DNA of 27,580 nucleotides from an uncultured Ruminococcus sp. GTDB taxonomy: Bacteria > Bacillota > Clostridia > Oscillospirales > Ruminococcaceae. The position numbers and the translations under genes were made by a program. Location of the stretch: the NCBI GenBank assembly GCA_937926145.1, contig CALANW010000001.1, forward strand, positions 1 through 27,580, read 5' to 3'. Positions 9,601-16,726 of this stretch are shown one piece after another; within the stretch, counting starts at the first letter, position 1, and each line of letters opens with the position of its first letter. The notes beneath the pieces were generated by a model. The model saw only the letters and a list, made by a program, of their open reading frames with translations. It was not told the DNA's origin and searched no databases.

Positions 9601-12600
9601 TTTGAGGATATGCTTAATGTCGGCACTACCGAACTTGACCGTATTCTTGAAGAGAAACCGCCTGTCAAAGCTGTCCTTGCGGTATCACAGTACGATACAA
9701 GCAGATATTACATTGCAAACGATATTACCGAAGAAGCGGTAAGAAATGCTATTGCAAATTCGGACAAGCTCTTTATGGACTTATGTGATCTTGGCGGAAC
9801 TCAGATAACCGAAGTTGAGTTTGCACAGTATTCGCAGACCGAAGGCATTGCTGCTATTGATGTAAATATCGACGAGCAGACTATGCACATTTACGGTGCG
9901 GAAAATCCTATCATTTCTTTTAAGGATATAAAGGGTATTGATGATATTGCAGAAACACTTGACCTTGAAAACAATACGCTGACATTTTCCGTTGTCACTA
10001 TTGATGATGAAGAACCTTTCGTAACCGGAAACTATGTTGGCAGGTACGATATTACCGCTCTTGACGAGTATCAGGATTACATTGAGCGCACGGGCAAGCA
10101 GTTTGCTGATGTAAATGTCGAATTTTATCAGATAGGCGGGGACAGTGAATCTGTAAGTGCAGATGATATGGAATGTGCATATATTTCCGAGCATTTGCAG
10201 GAAGTTATGGCACACAGCGACGCACTCAGTCTTGAATCGGAAAGCTATTCCGTTGAAACTCCGCAGGAGCTGCTGGGTGAGGAAGAACCCGAACAGGAAG
10301 AAGTGATCGAGCACGAATCCGAAATAGAGTGGACACCCATTCCCGAAACTGCTGACGATAACGGCAGACCCACAAGCTATGCCACAAAATACAAAGATGA
10401 AACATTCTGGATATCCCAGAATCCCGACGGTAAATTTGACATTGAGGAAGAGGATACACAGGGCAATTTTTCTCCCATAAATGACGATTTCAGCGGTTTT
10501 ATGCGCAGAGGTGAAGCGGAGCAGTATTTTGAGGAAAATATCGGTGAATATATTGCCGAGCGTGATGAAAAGATACTTGATGCTATTGTCGGAAGCATTT
10601 CCGAGCCTACTCCCGAACAGCGTGAGGAAATTACACGAAAAAACAATACGCTGAACAGCTTTTTCAATAATAATCCCAAGGCTGTTTTTCGTGAGATAAT
10701 CAAGTCGGCGGGACTTGAACCCACAGAGGATATTTCTATCGGAGATACAAAGGAGATATTCAGTTCTCTGAAAAATATGGATATTTCCCTTATGGGCTAT
10801 ACCTATTATCTTGAATTTGAGCCGCACGATGACAGACTTTCCGTAACGGACACGGCTTCGGACAGAACATCGGAATTTCTCTGGGGACACGCAAAGGAGC
10901 TTATGTATCTCATTGCAAACGAGAACAATATTTCCCGTGAAAATCTTATATATAATGAAGTCATGCGTGGCACAGGTTTTGTGGACGGAAAATTCAGAGT
11001 AGCCGACTTCTATCAGGCAAACCCATCAAAGAAAGATTTTGCCAATTTCCTTAAAAATGAATATGGCATAGGCGGTCACAGTGGCGACGGTCCTGTAAAA
11101 TTTGCAGACCATGACTCCAAGGGTATCGAGATAACTCTCACCACAGGCAAGGAAAATTTCACATGGAATGATGTCGCAAAGGTCATATCTGAACTCATCG
11201 AAAAGGGAGAATATATCACCCAAAAGGATATTGATAACCGTATTCGCAGGGCAAAGCTGACTATAGGCAATGCAAACGAACATACCGATTTCACAAGCCT
11301 TGTTCATGCTCATGAGATCCTGCAGAAATACGGCATTGAACAGTCGCAGGATAATGAGTACAAAATATATCAGCTGAAAAACAGTCCCGAAAATCACGCT
11401 ATACGTTTTGAGGGATATTCACTTGCGGAAAAGTACGGTGAGCCTGCAAAGCCCGAAAATTATGACCTTGTGTATTCAGGAAGTCTTGATGAATTTGAGG
11501 ACAGCAACAAGCTTGAAGCCATTTACACCAAATTCAACCTTAACCGCCCCGAAGATTTTAAGGGACATTCGCTCAGCGTTTCGGATATAATCGTTATTAA
11601 CAATGAAGCGAATTATGTTGATTCATTCGGCTTTGTAGATGTATCGGACAAGTTTCTTGGCAAGGAAAAAGAGCCTATCAACATAAACGAATATGACACT
11701 ATCCGCCTTGTTCGCAGGACAGAATGGAATGACAGAGATCTCAGCGATGCGGAAAATCCCGCATTTGAGGAGATAACCGCAAGCTATACTCCCGATGAGG
11801 ACGGTTCTTTCACCAAGTATGCATTTAATAGAACAAATAGTATAAATGTTGATGTATGGGAAGATGAAAACAGCGTATCGGCGGAGAATATGCTTGCGGA
11901 TATCGAAGCTCATCTGAGAAATATGCGCAGCGGCGTTTCAAGTGCTGAGTATCATATTGAGCTTACCGACCATGACGGAAATATTCGTAAGCTTGACAAC
12001 AACTATTTCAATTTTGGTATGTCTGCTTCTCCACTTATTGAGGAAACAACAGACTTTCCCGAAATTCCTATCAATGAACTTGACAGAACAAATTACAGCT
12101 ATGGCCCTGCTATCGGTGATATTCTTGAAAAAGGTGACGAGCTTTATCGTATTGCGGATATTTCCGATAATATGATAATCCTTGAAGAAACGTCAAGCTT
12201 ATTTCACACTATGGAAAGTATCACACTTTCTGAATTTACGGAACGTGGATATTCTCTTGTTGAAGCAGCGGAACGCACTGAAAAAATCAAGTCTCCACTG
12301 GATACTCAGGAAAAATTTCATACTGATAATGCCATGTCTCCAGTGGATACTCAGACTGATTCGCATAGCGATGAGGTCAAGTCTCCACTGGATACTCAGA
12401 ACAGAAACTATGTTATTACCAATGAAAATTTAGGCGTAAACGGACCGAAAGCAAGATTCAATGCCAATGTATCAGCCGTTGAAATCCTTAAAAAGATAGA
12501 AGCAGTGGGCAGAACAGCCACTCACGAAGAGCAGAAGATACTTTTTGGTTACACAGGCTGGGGAGCTATTCCGCAGGCATTTGACCCGAATAATGCTGAC

Positions 12601-15600
12601 TGGAAGAACGAGTATGAAAAACTGAAAAATGTGCTTGACGATGCGGAATATTCCGATGCAAGGAGGTCGACGCTGAATGCGCATTACACTTCTCCCATTG
12701 TAATAAATGCAATATATAAGGGGCTTGCAAACCTCGGCTTTGAAAAAGGCAAGATATTGGAGCCTGCCATGGGTATAGGCAATTTCTTTGGTGTAATGCC
12801 CGAGAATATGCGTGGCAGCGAGCTTCACGGTGTTGAGCTTGATGACCTTACGGGCAGAATTGCAAAGCAGTTATATCCCAATGCGGATATTCAGATAAAA
12901 GGGTTCGAGAAAACAGCTTTTGCAAACAACAGCTTTGATGTTGTTATCGGAAACGTTCCATTCGGAAATTACAAGGTAAATGACAAGGATTATAACAAAA
13001 ATAATTTCCTTATCCATGACTATTTTATAGCCAAATCCCTCGATAAGGTTCACCCCGGCGGAGTGGTCGCAGTTATAACTTCAAAGGGAACTATGGACAA
13101 GGAAAATGATGATATACGCAAGTATATTGCACAGAGAGCGGAACTACTTGGTGCTATTCGATTACCCGATACTGCTTTCAAGGCAAATGCGGGTACAGAA
13201 GTCGTATCGGATATACTGTTCTTGCAGAAGCGTAAGCGCCCTATTGAGATAGATTCCGATAAGGAAGGCTGGATAAAGCTTGGCGTATCTGCTGACGGAT
13301 TTGATATAAATAACTATTTTGCCGAGCACCCCGAAATGGTCATTGGCGATTTTAAGGAAGTATCGGGAAGATTCGGCAATGAGATCACAGTAAAGCTTGA
13401 TGATCCGTCTATGCTGAAAAGGCTGCTTTCCGAAGCGGTGCAGAACATCAAGGGAGAATACAAGGCAGCGGCAGTTCAGAAAAATTCCGAGATAAATGCC
13501 GATGTTATCCCCGCACCCGCAGAATCCCGCAAGTTCAGTTTTCAGGCTGTAAACGGTGAACTTTATTACAGAGAAGCAGGTGACACCATGAAAAAGGCTG
13601 CGGTCAAGGGTAAGGATAAAATTGCCCGTGCCGTTGCTATGGTGGAGTTGCGTGATACAGTTCGTGAATTGCTTGATTTGCAGATGAATAATGCTGACAG
13701 TTCACTTGATGATTCGATAACCGAGAGCCGTGCAAAGCTTAATAAGGTATATGATGCCTTTGTAGAAAAATACGGCTTTGTTTCCGAAAAGAAGAACAAG
13801 GACGCTTTCAAGGGTGACGATGATTACCAGCTGCTTTCCGCACTTGAAAATGAGGATAAGGAGCATAACACCTATACCAAGGCTGACATTTTTGAGCATA
13901 ACACAGTCAAGCCGAAAACTATTGCCGAGCACGTTGAAACGGCGCAGGAAGCACTTATAATATCCATTGCCGAAAAAGCGAAGGTTGACTTTGATTTTAT
14001 GTCCGAGCTTTGCGGTATGGATAAGGACAGAATGATATATGATCTCAGAGGGCAGATATTCAGACTTCCCCAGGGAGAAGAAAAGTATGTTACCGCAGAC
14101 GAATATCTGACCGGAAATATCCGCAAGAAAATTGCCGAGCTTGAAAATGCGCCTGAGGGCATGGACGTTTCCGAAAACAGAACTGCACTTGAAAAGGCTA
14201 TCCCGACAAGAGTTGAAGCAACGGATATTTCGGTAAAATTGGGTTCCCACTGGATAGACCCCGAATATATCCGTCAGTTTATCTGCGAAAAGTTCAATCC
14301 CGACTGGAATGCCAAGCGTGCTATGACGGTTCAGTACAGCAAGGCAGCAGGCGAGTGGAAGATAGAAGATGTCAATGCAGCTTCCAAGAAGAATTATACG
14401 ACTACAAATGTATTTGGCACACACCGTATGCACGCATACAAGATACTTGAGGGCATTCTGAATAACAGTGATCTTCAAGTTAAGGACCGCAAGAAAGACG
14501 AAAACGGTTATGAAATGCGTGATGATAAGGGCAACTATATTCTTGTTGTCAATCAGGAAGAGACTAAGGCAGTACGTCAGGTCGCAAATCTCATAAAGTC
14601 CGAATTTCAGGACTGGATCTTCAAGGATCCCGACAGAAGGGAAAAACTTGTTCAGACATACAATGAGATGTATAATTCCATACGCCCCAGAGAATATGAC
14701 GGCTCACATCTTAATTTTGTCGGTATGAACAGTGATATAACCCTTAAAGAGCATCAGAAAAACGCTGTCGCAAGAGCTTTATACGGCGGTAATACGCTGC
14801 TTGCACACGCCGTTGGAGCGGGGAAAAGCTATGAGATGATTGCAATAGCTATGGAGGGCAAGCGGCTGGGACTGCATACAAAATCTCTGTTTGCCGTACC
14901 AAACAGCCTTACGGAGCAGATGGGCAATGATTTCCGAAAGCTGTATCCCAATGCCAATATTCTTGTGGCTACAAAGAAGGATTTTGAGAAAGCAAACCGT
15001 TTGAAACTGTTTGCAAAGATCGCTGCAAATGACTGGGATGCTGTTATTGTGGGACACAGCCAGTTTGACCGTATGGGATTATCTCCAGAACGTGAAAAAA
15101 TGTATCTTGAAGCGGAGCTTACAAAGCTTCGTGAAGAAATGGAAAGCGCAGCTGCGTATGGTGAAAAGAGCTTTTCTGTGAAGAAAATCGAGTCTGCAAT
15201 TGCTTCATATCAGGATAAGCTCAACAAGCTGAATGATGCACAGGTCAAGGACGATTTTATTGATTTTGAGAAGCTTGGTTTTGACAAGCTTTTCATTGAC
15301 GAGTGCCATATGTACAAGAATCTCGCCACAGCAACAAAAATGCACAATGTATCGGGACTTGGAAGCGGCGGTTCGGCACGTTCCTTCAATCTGCTTATGA
15401 AATCAAAATATATGGACGAGCTGACAGGCGGCAAGGGGATGACTTTTGCCAGCGGCACGCCTGTATCGAATTCGATGTGCGAGCTTTATACCATGATGCG
15501 CTATCTGCAGGCAGATATGTTGAAAGACTGCAACATTGACCATTTTGACGAGTGGGCGGCGGATTTTGGTGAGGTCAAGACCGATTATGATTACAATTTA

Positions 15601-15603
15601 TAG
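6646..15603 (+). CDS. Giant polyvalent protein: repeats, YodL-like domain, N6-adenine methylase and SNF2-type helicase, 3' truncated
   Basis: This 2985-codon frame belongs to the large methylase-helicase proteins of conjugative elements and phages, thought to protect or remodel incoming DNA. AAAGGA lies about 10 bases before the ATG. Residues 13-69 and 88-149 look like a diverged tandem duplication (LAPNERSFIN / LPPADRRYIN starts). The middle is made of several accessory segments, one carrying NEYGIGGHSGDG. A YodL-like domain (DFKGHSLSVSDI, VDSFGFVDV) spans about 1570-1680. The methylase domain has HYTSPIV at 2013, EPAMGIGNFFG near 2039 and an NVPF catalytic motif at 2103 in place of the usual NPPF/NPPY. 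Helicase motif I is AVGAGKS (2722-2728), motif II DECH (2885-2888) and motif III ASGTPVSNS near 2935. The frame ends 50 residues later with TDYDYNL, so the second RecA-like helicase domain is absent. The gene is therefore probably a 3'-truncated pseudogene, although the methylase part may still fold. Confidence 0.85.
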   Translation: MPEYINKDYYKKLAPNERSFINLTVQNIKTVIDRLEAEHIMFSATVGYKNTITVSNADREKVLDIMKSLPQQNRDNMRIIGNTAYKDLPPADRRYINTDAETALQVANILSGDGKMKFSGRLNGSNATLTVVGDNNAAFVRRIIDNIQNMDLVNELREKGYERISDTNGFVNIRNMQTGETAGFESLKEARNMFLDPDNEFFHPTEMRIEENTFFRIVSDEPNMDYYISEYDPETGEEVAVYLDDEGKCPTFSAVDDAIVYAEQHNIDYTNTNEQLDHWKFNDEERAADREMHERNIIIQTRFPHEDNLYPNDILYNPDSKAFSWVYFNEEGDGGDGEFIDITITEDDVLAAYNSDSFLEYIYRNCKQNVIDTHSGYFEDYAAAYINPSNDVVRRYQELTIQAYLEEHTPAVQEAKKSLEGEITADSDELIIDGYEGTWYVVDIETVDGKEIFLLENEEYGDETFGIIIDKDRNVLVDEAWNGFADYHEKYDNITPEEKLANKVGDEWKAFLEDMKKESPAVLIESAYEISTKDNIQTYITEEKLNLTEKQINALLSRDNILEELYEEWNHNEYLNSYSDVSTLLEDTANAILVSEGRLQPEIADKQLEDVFAEIRKALEEDGFPGVEEYDFDKFVDAYKEHLANITLNGDYPELADLVFGSENSLPFPRHNYEDSAYHDRIVENMNDVFDTERKKEVAKLRLFRSENRECANMIDAMAAKHYENNSFNTGAALDELLEKYSFERIQTIAAANVVELYGRLHDGRIDGNNYEWAKNVIDALPEHIKAEMQPVGANRLTMHPGLIDLFANAVREYEARSIEKKQAKAERTAEDIAIGDRYRYKGADVEVVSMNGIYPNDVGISKSERMGSTEYAVTSNVDKYELHRNGQYLGNGEKTVVSELDMAKKYIGDYLDSEFSSEADFSDMKHISIGYTEIGSEEHGDHSLQMEADLENYSVSYFIDDELAKTEHYDSLEQMNRDHLSVLNFEDMLNVGTTELDRILEEKPPVKAVLAVSQYDTSRYYIANDITEEAVRNAIANSDKLFMDLCDLGGTQITEVEFAQYSQTEGIAAIDVNIDEQTMHIYGAENPIISFKDIKGIDDIAETLDLENNTLTFSVVTIDDEEPFVTGNYVGRYDITALDEYQDYIERTGKQFADVNVEFYQIGGDSESVSADDMECAYISEHLQEVMAHSDALSLESESYSVETPQELLGEEEPEQEEVIEHESEIEWTPIPETADDNGRPTSYATKYKDETFWISQNPDGKFDIEEEDTQGNFSPINDDFSGFMRRGEAEQYFEENIGEYIAERDEKILDAIVGSISEPTPEQREEITRKNNTLNSFFNNNPKAVFREIIKSAGLEPTEDISIGDTKEIFSSLKNMDISLMGYTYYLEFEPHDDRLSVTDTASDRTSEFLWGHAKELMYLIANENNISRENLIYNEVMRGTGFVDGKFRVADFYQANPSKKDFANFLKNEYGIGGHSGDGPVKFADHDSKGIEITLTTGKENFTWNDVAKVISELIEKGEYITQKDIDNRIRRAKLTIGNANEHTDFTSLVHAHEILQKYGIEQSQDNEYKIYQLKNSPENHAIRFEGYSLAEKYGEPAKPENYDLVYSGSLDEFEDSNKLEAIYTKFNLNRPEDFKGHSLSVSDIIVINNEANYVDSFGFVDVSDKFLGKEKEPININEYDTIRLVRRTEWNDRDLSDAENPAFEEITASYTPDEDGSFTKYAFNRTNSINVDVWEDENSVSAENMLADIEAHLRNMRSGVSSAEYHIELTDHDGNIRKLDNNYFNFGMSASPLIEETTDFPEIPINELDRTNYSYGPAIGDILEKGDELYRIADISDNMIILEETSSLFHTMESITLSEFTERGYSLVEAAERTEKIKSPLDTQEKFHTDNAMSPVDTQTDSHSDEVKSPLDTQNRNYVITNENLGVNGPKARFNANVSAVEILKKIEAVGRTATHEEQKILFGYTGWGAIPQAFDPNNADWKNEYEKLKNVLDDAEYSDARRSTLNAHYTSPIVINAIYKGLANLGFEKGKILEPAMGIGNFFGVMPENMRGSELHGVELDDLTGRIAKQLYPNADIQIKGFEKTAFANNSFDVVIGNVPFGNYKVNDKDYNKNNFLIHDYFIAKSLDKVHPGGVVAVITSKGTMDKENDDIRKYIAQRAELLGAIRLPDTAFKANAGTEVVSDILFLQKRKRPIEIDSDKEGWIKLGVSADGFDINNYFAEHPEMVIGDFKEVSGRFGNEITVKLDDPSMLKRLLSEAVQNIKGEYKAAAVQKNSEINADVIPAPAESRKFSFQAVNGELYYREAGDTMKKAAVKGKDKIARAVAMVELRDTVRELLDLQMNNADSSLDDSITESRAKLNKVYDAFVEKYGFVSEKKNKDAFKGDDDYQLLSALENEDKEHNTYTKADIFEHNTVKPKTIAEHVETAQEALIISIAEKAKVDFDFMSELCGMDKDRMIYDLRGQIFRLPQGEEKYVTADEYLTGNIRKKIAELENAPEGMDVSENRTALEKAIPTRVEATDISVKLGSHWIDPEYIRQFICEKFNPDWNAKRAMTVQYSKAAGEWKIEDVNAASKKNYTTTNVFGTHRMHAYKILEGILNNSDLQVKDRKKDENGYEMRDDKGNYILVVNQEETKAVRQVANLIKSEFQDWIFKDPDRREKLVQTYNEMYNSIRPREYDGSHLNFVGMNSDITLKEHQKNAVARALYGGNTLLAHAVGAGKSYEMIAIAMEGKRLGLHTKSLFAVPNSLTEQMGNDFRKLYPNANILVATKKDFEKANRLKLFAKIAANDWDAVIVGHSQFDRMGLSPEREKMYLEAELTKLREEMESAAAYGEKSFSVKKIESAIASYQDKLNKLNDAQVKDDFIDFEKLGFDKLFIDECHMYKNLATATKMHNVSGLGSGGSARSFNLLMKSKYMDELTGGKGMTFASGTPVSNSMCELYTMMRYLQADMLKDCNIDHFDEWAADFGEVKTDYDYNL
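12291..12399 (+). repeat. Three 19-bp direct repeats at exact 45-bp period, in frame
   Basis: GTCTCCACTGGATACTCAG occurs at 12291-12309 and 12381-12399, and with one change (C to G) at 12336-12354. Spacers are 26 bp each and unrelated. In the protein this gives a 15-residue period with SPLDTQ, SPVDTQ, SPLDTQ starting at residues 1883, 1898 and 1913, in a linker between the YodL-like region and the methylase. The core TCCA(C/G)TGGA is a palindrome apart from its centre base. Confidence 0.9.
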
Positions 15604-15637
15604 TGCCCATAATCAATATAAGCAGATTATGACGTTT

Positions 15638-15669
15638 ACTCAGGCTCGATATGAGCCTGAGTGTTTTTT
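15638..15669 (+). terminator. Strong rho-independent terminator after the truncated giant gene
   Basis: A perfect 10-bp stem ACTCAGGCTC / GAGCCTGAGT with a 5-base loop is followed by G and six T. It lies 34 bases after the premature stop and so ends transcription of the conjugative block at the truncation point. Confidence 0.92.
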
Positions 15670-15764
15670 ACATCACTCAGCAGGTCATCTTAATTGTGTA
15701 GAAAGCTTTTCCTTTATAAAGGCTATGAAATTATAGATGCTTTGCTTTGGTATTATAAGGATAG

Positions 15765-15930
15765 ATTGTCAAGTCAAGTGCAACAAAATCAACAAAAAAA
15801 TTTATAAAGCACTTCGAGGGGAGTACGAAAGCCAAGGCGTTTACGAGGACGATTGTTGATAAGATCAACAATATGCTGTAAATCATCATCGGAAATGTTG
15901 GCAAAGGAAGTGCCGTAGGCAACACCTTAG
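15765..15930 (-). mobile_element. Remnant of an IS30-family insertion sequence (one end)
   Basis: On the minus strand a transposase C-terminus (see pseudogene) is followed by GTTGCACTTGACTTGACAAT, which resembles the terminal inverted repeats of IS30-family elements. That end maps to about 15765-15784. The other end and most of the transposase are missing. Together with the terminator (15638-15669), this accounts for most of the gene-free stretch 15604-15996; nothing else is evident there except a short GGTTTTA/TAAAACC hairpin (15961-15980) just before the next ribosome-binding site. Confidence 0.7.
15789..15926 (-). pseudogene. C-terminal fragment of an IS30-family transposase
   Basis: Reading the minus strand from 15926 to the TGA at 15789 gives 45 codons, including DDDLQHIVDLINNRPRKRLG followed by FRTPLEVLYKFF. 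The N-RPRK-LG-RTP-EV pattern is the usual end of IS30 transposases, where it follows the last catalytic Glu region. An in-frame TAA stands immediately upstream (15929-15927) and no earlier transposase sequence follows, so this is a decayed 3' fragment, too short to be active. Confidence 0.8.
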
Positions 15931-15996
15931 CAACGATTATTTGGTAAAGTTTGGACGGTTGGTTTTACAGCAATAAAACCGAAAGGACAGATACAA

Positions 15997-16227
15997 ATGC
16001 TTGATGCGATGTACAATTACAGACAGGGTGAAATTCACTCCGCTGAGTTTTCGGACGATTTCAACAAGCTCTGTATCCCCTTTGAGGATTCGCTGAGTAA
16101 GGAGCAGATTGATATTTTCCACCAGATACTTGACTGCGTGAGCGAGACTGCCGCCGCTGAGATGAGAGCTGCCTACAAGGTCGGCTTCAAGGACGGTGCA
16201 ACGATGATGCAGGAGATTCAGGATTGA
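15997..16227 (+). CDS. DUF6809-like small protein (76 aa)
   Basis: GAAAGGA lies 9 bases before the ATG. The protein begins MLDAMYNYRQGEIH and ends AAYKVGFKDGATMMQEIQD. A short N-terminal segment mentioning a compact structure, a central helix following LSKEQ, and a C-terminal YxxGFxxGxxMMxE helix are the pattern of the DUF6809 family, small proteins frequent in Firmicute genomes and mobile islands with no known function. It stands alone between the IS30 remnant and its own terminator. The family call is from memory of the pattern. Confidence 0.8.
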   Translation: MLDAMYNYRQGEIHSAEFSDDFNKLCIPFEDSLSKEQIDIFHQILDCVSETAAAEMRAAYKVGFKDGATMMQEIQD

Positions 16228-16245
16228 TATTATCACAGCATAAGG

Positions 16246-16290
16246 AAAGGGCTATGTCCTCCGTAACCGTGTACGGAAGGCATAGCCTTT
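16246..16290 (+). terminator. Rho-independent terminator after the DUF6809-like gene
   Basis: An imperfect long hairpin: AAAGG(g)CTATG at 16246-16256 pairs with CATAGCCTTT at 16281-16290, extended by CCTCCGTA against TACGGAAGG inside. The T's closing the stem act as the short U-tract. It separates this gene from the control region that follows. Confidence 0.75.
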
Positions 16291-16314
16291 ATATAATAGT
16301 ATGACCACATAAAA

Positions 16315-16416
16315 TGTGCATAGACAATATAAAATGTGCATAGAGCTTGTGCATAAGTGCCTTGAGCTGTGCATTTTGTTTGTGCAAATCAATGCTCAAT
16401 GTGTGCATAGTGTGCA
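16315..16416 (+). repeat. Array of seven TGTGCA sites, 33-bp double period (putative operator array)
   Basis: TGTGCA starts at 16315, 16335, 16348, 16368, 16381, 16402 and 16411. The steps are 20, 13, 20, 13, 21, 9, so alternate sites repeat every 33 or 34 bases. The first two copies share a longer unit ATAAAATGTGCATAGA. A further near-match on the opposite strand (CGCACA, 16428-16433) falls within the promoter. The array ends eight bases before the -35 box, as expected for binding by a regulator. The XRE-domain protein encoded downstream is the obvious candidate ligand. Confidence 0.8.
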
Positions 16417-16423
16417 CTATCTA

Positions 16424-16452
16424 TTGACGCACATTTTGCTTTGTGTTATACT
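16424..16452 (+). promoter_or_regulatory. Near-consensus sigma-A promoter for the accessory operon
   Basis: -35 TTGACG (16424-16429), 17-bp spacer, -10 TATACT (16447-16452). It leads into a leader of about 60 bases before the first small gene. This strong core promoter just downstream of the TGTGCA array suggests that repression, rather than activation, sets its output. Confidence 0.85.
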
Positions 16453-16517
16453 AAATACGACAGAAGAGGCAGCAAGGAGCTGTTACGAACTGTGTGGATA
16501 CCAGAGGAGGTATTATT

Positions 16518-16664
16518 ATGAATGATGTAATGAAGGGTATGCTGATCATCTTGGTAGTCATCTATGTTATTTCCCCCATTGACTTTGTCCCCGGTCCGGT
16601 AGATGACTTCATTGTAATCCTGCTGGGACTTGCAAGCCAGAAGAAACTCGAAAACAAGCAGTAA
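16518..16664 (+). CDS. DUF1232-like membrane mini-protein, copy 1 (48 aa)
   Basis: GAGGAGG is 7 bases before the ATG. The peptide reads MNDVMKGMLIILVVIYV, then SPIDFVPGPVDD, then a second hydrophobic stretch and a charged QKKLENKQ tail. The SPIDFVPG-x-x-DD core between two hydrophobic helices is the signature of the DUF1232 (YkvA) family, small membrane proteins of unknown role. Here the family is reduced to its minimal hairpin of two short membrane segments. It is the first gene of the accessory operon and has a paralogue at 20055-20195. A toxin-like peptide is an alternative, but the SPID core favours DUF1232. Confidence 0.85.
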   Translation: MNDVMKGMLIILVVIYVISPIDFVPGPVDDFIVILLGLASQKKLENKQ

Positions 16665-16670
16665 GACGGC

Positions 16671-16706
16671 ATAGGGCGGATGCCGTGAGCAAGGTGTCCG
16701 CCCTAT
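16671..16706 (+). other. Perfect 10-bp intercistronic hairpin
   Basis: ATAGGGCGGA (16671-16680) and TCCGCCCTAT (16697-16706) are exact inverted repeats around a 16-base loop. There is no T-tract after it and AAGGAGG follows seven bases later. It is better read as an RNA processing, stability or attenuation element between the DUF1232-like gene and the XRE-PIN-ankyrin gene than as a terminator. Confidence 0.7.
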
Positions 16707-16726
16707 ATTATCAAGGAGGTAATCAT

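Noticed and set aside
9781..10890. A 369-codon open frame on the minus strand opposite the giant gene
   Set aside because: It lies wholly antisense to a coding frame with clear conserved domains, has no ribosome-binding site or recognisable motif, and its Phe/Leu/Ile-rich sequence is what the antisense of acidic, Lys/Glu-rich codons gives.
12291..12399. Regular repeats with 26-bp spacers as a small CRISPR array
   Set aside because: The repeats are inside an intact coding frame with a period that is a multiple of three, there are only three, and no cas gene is in the window.
15583..15632. GATTATGA at 15583 and 15625 as a target-site duplication or attachment site for the island
   Set aside because: Eight bases in AT-rich DNA 42 bases apart are easily chance, and the interval holds no element.
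16315..16416. TGTGCA array as a plasmid-type replication origin with iterons
   Set aside because: No replication initiator gene, DnaA box cluster or AT-rich unwinding region is adjacent, while a consensus promoter is. An operator fits better.
16518..16664. The 48-aa hydrophobic peptide as a type I toxin
   Set aside because: It has a full-length paralogue in the same operon, a strong normal ribosome-binding site and the DUF1232 SPID core, and no antisense RNA promoter is evident.
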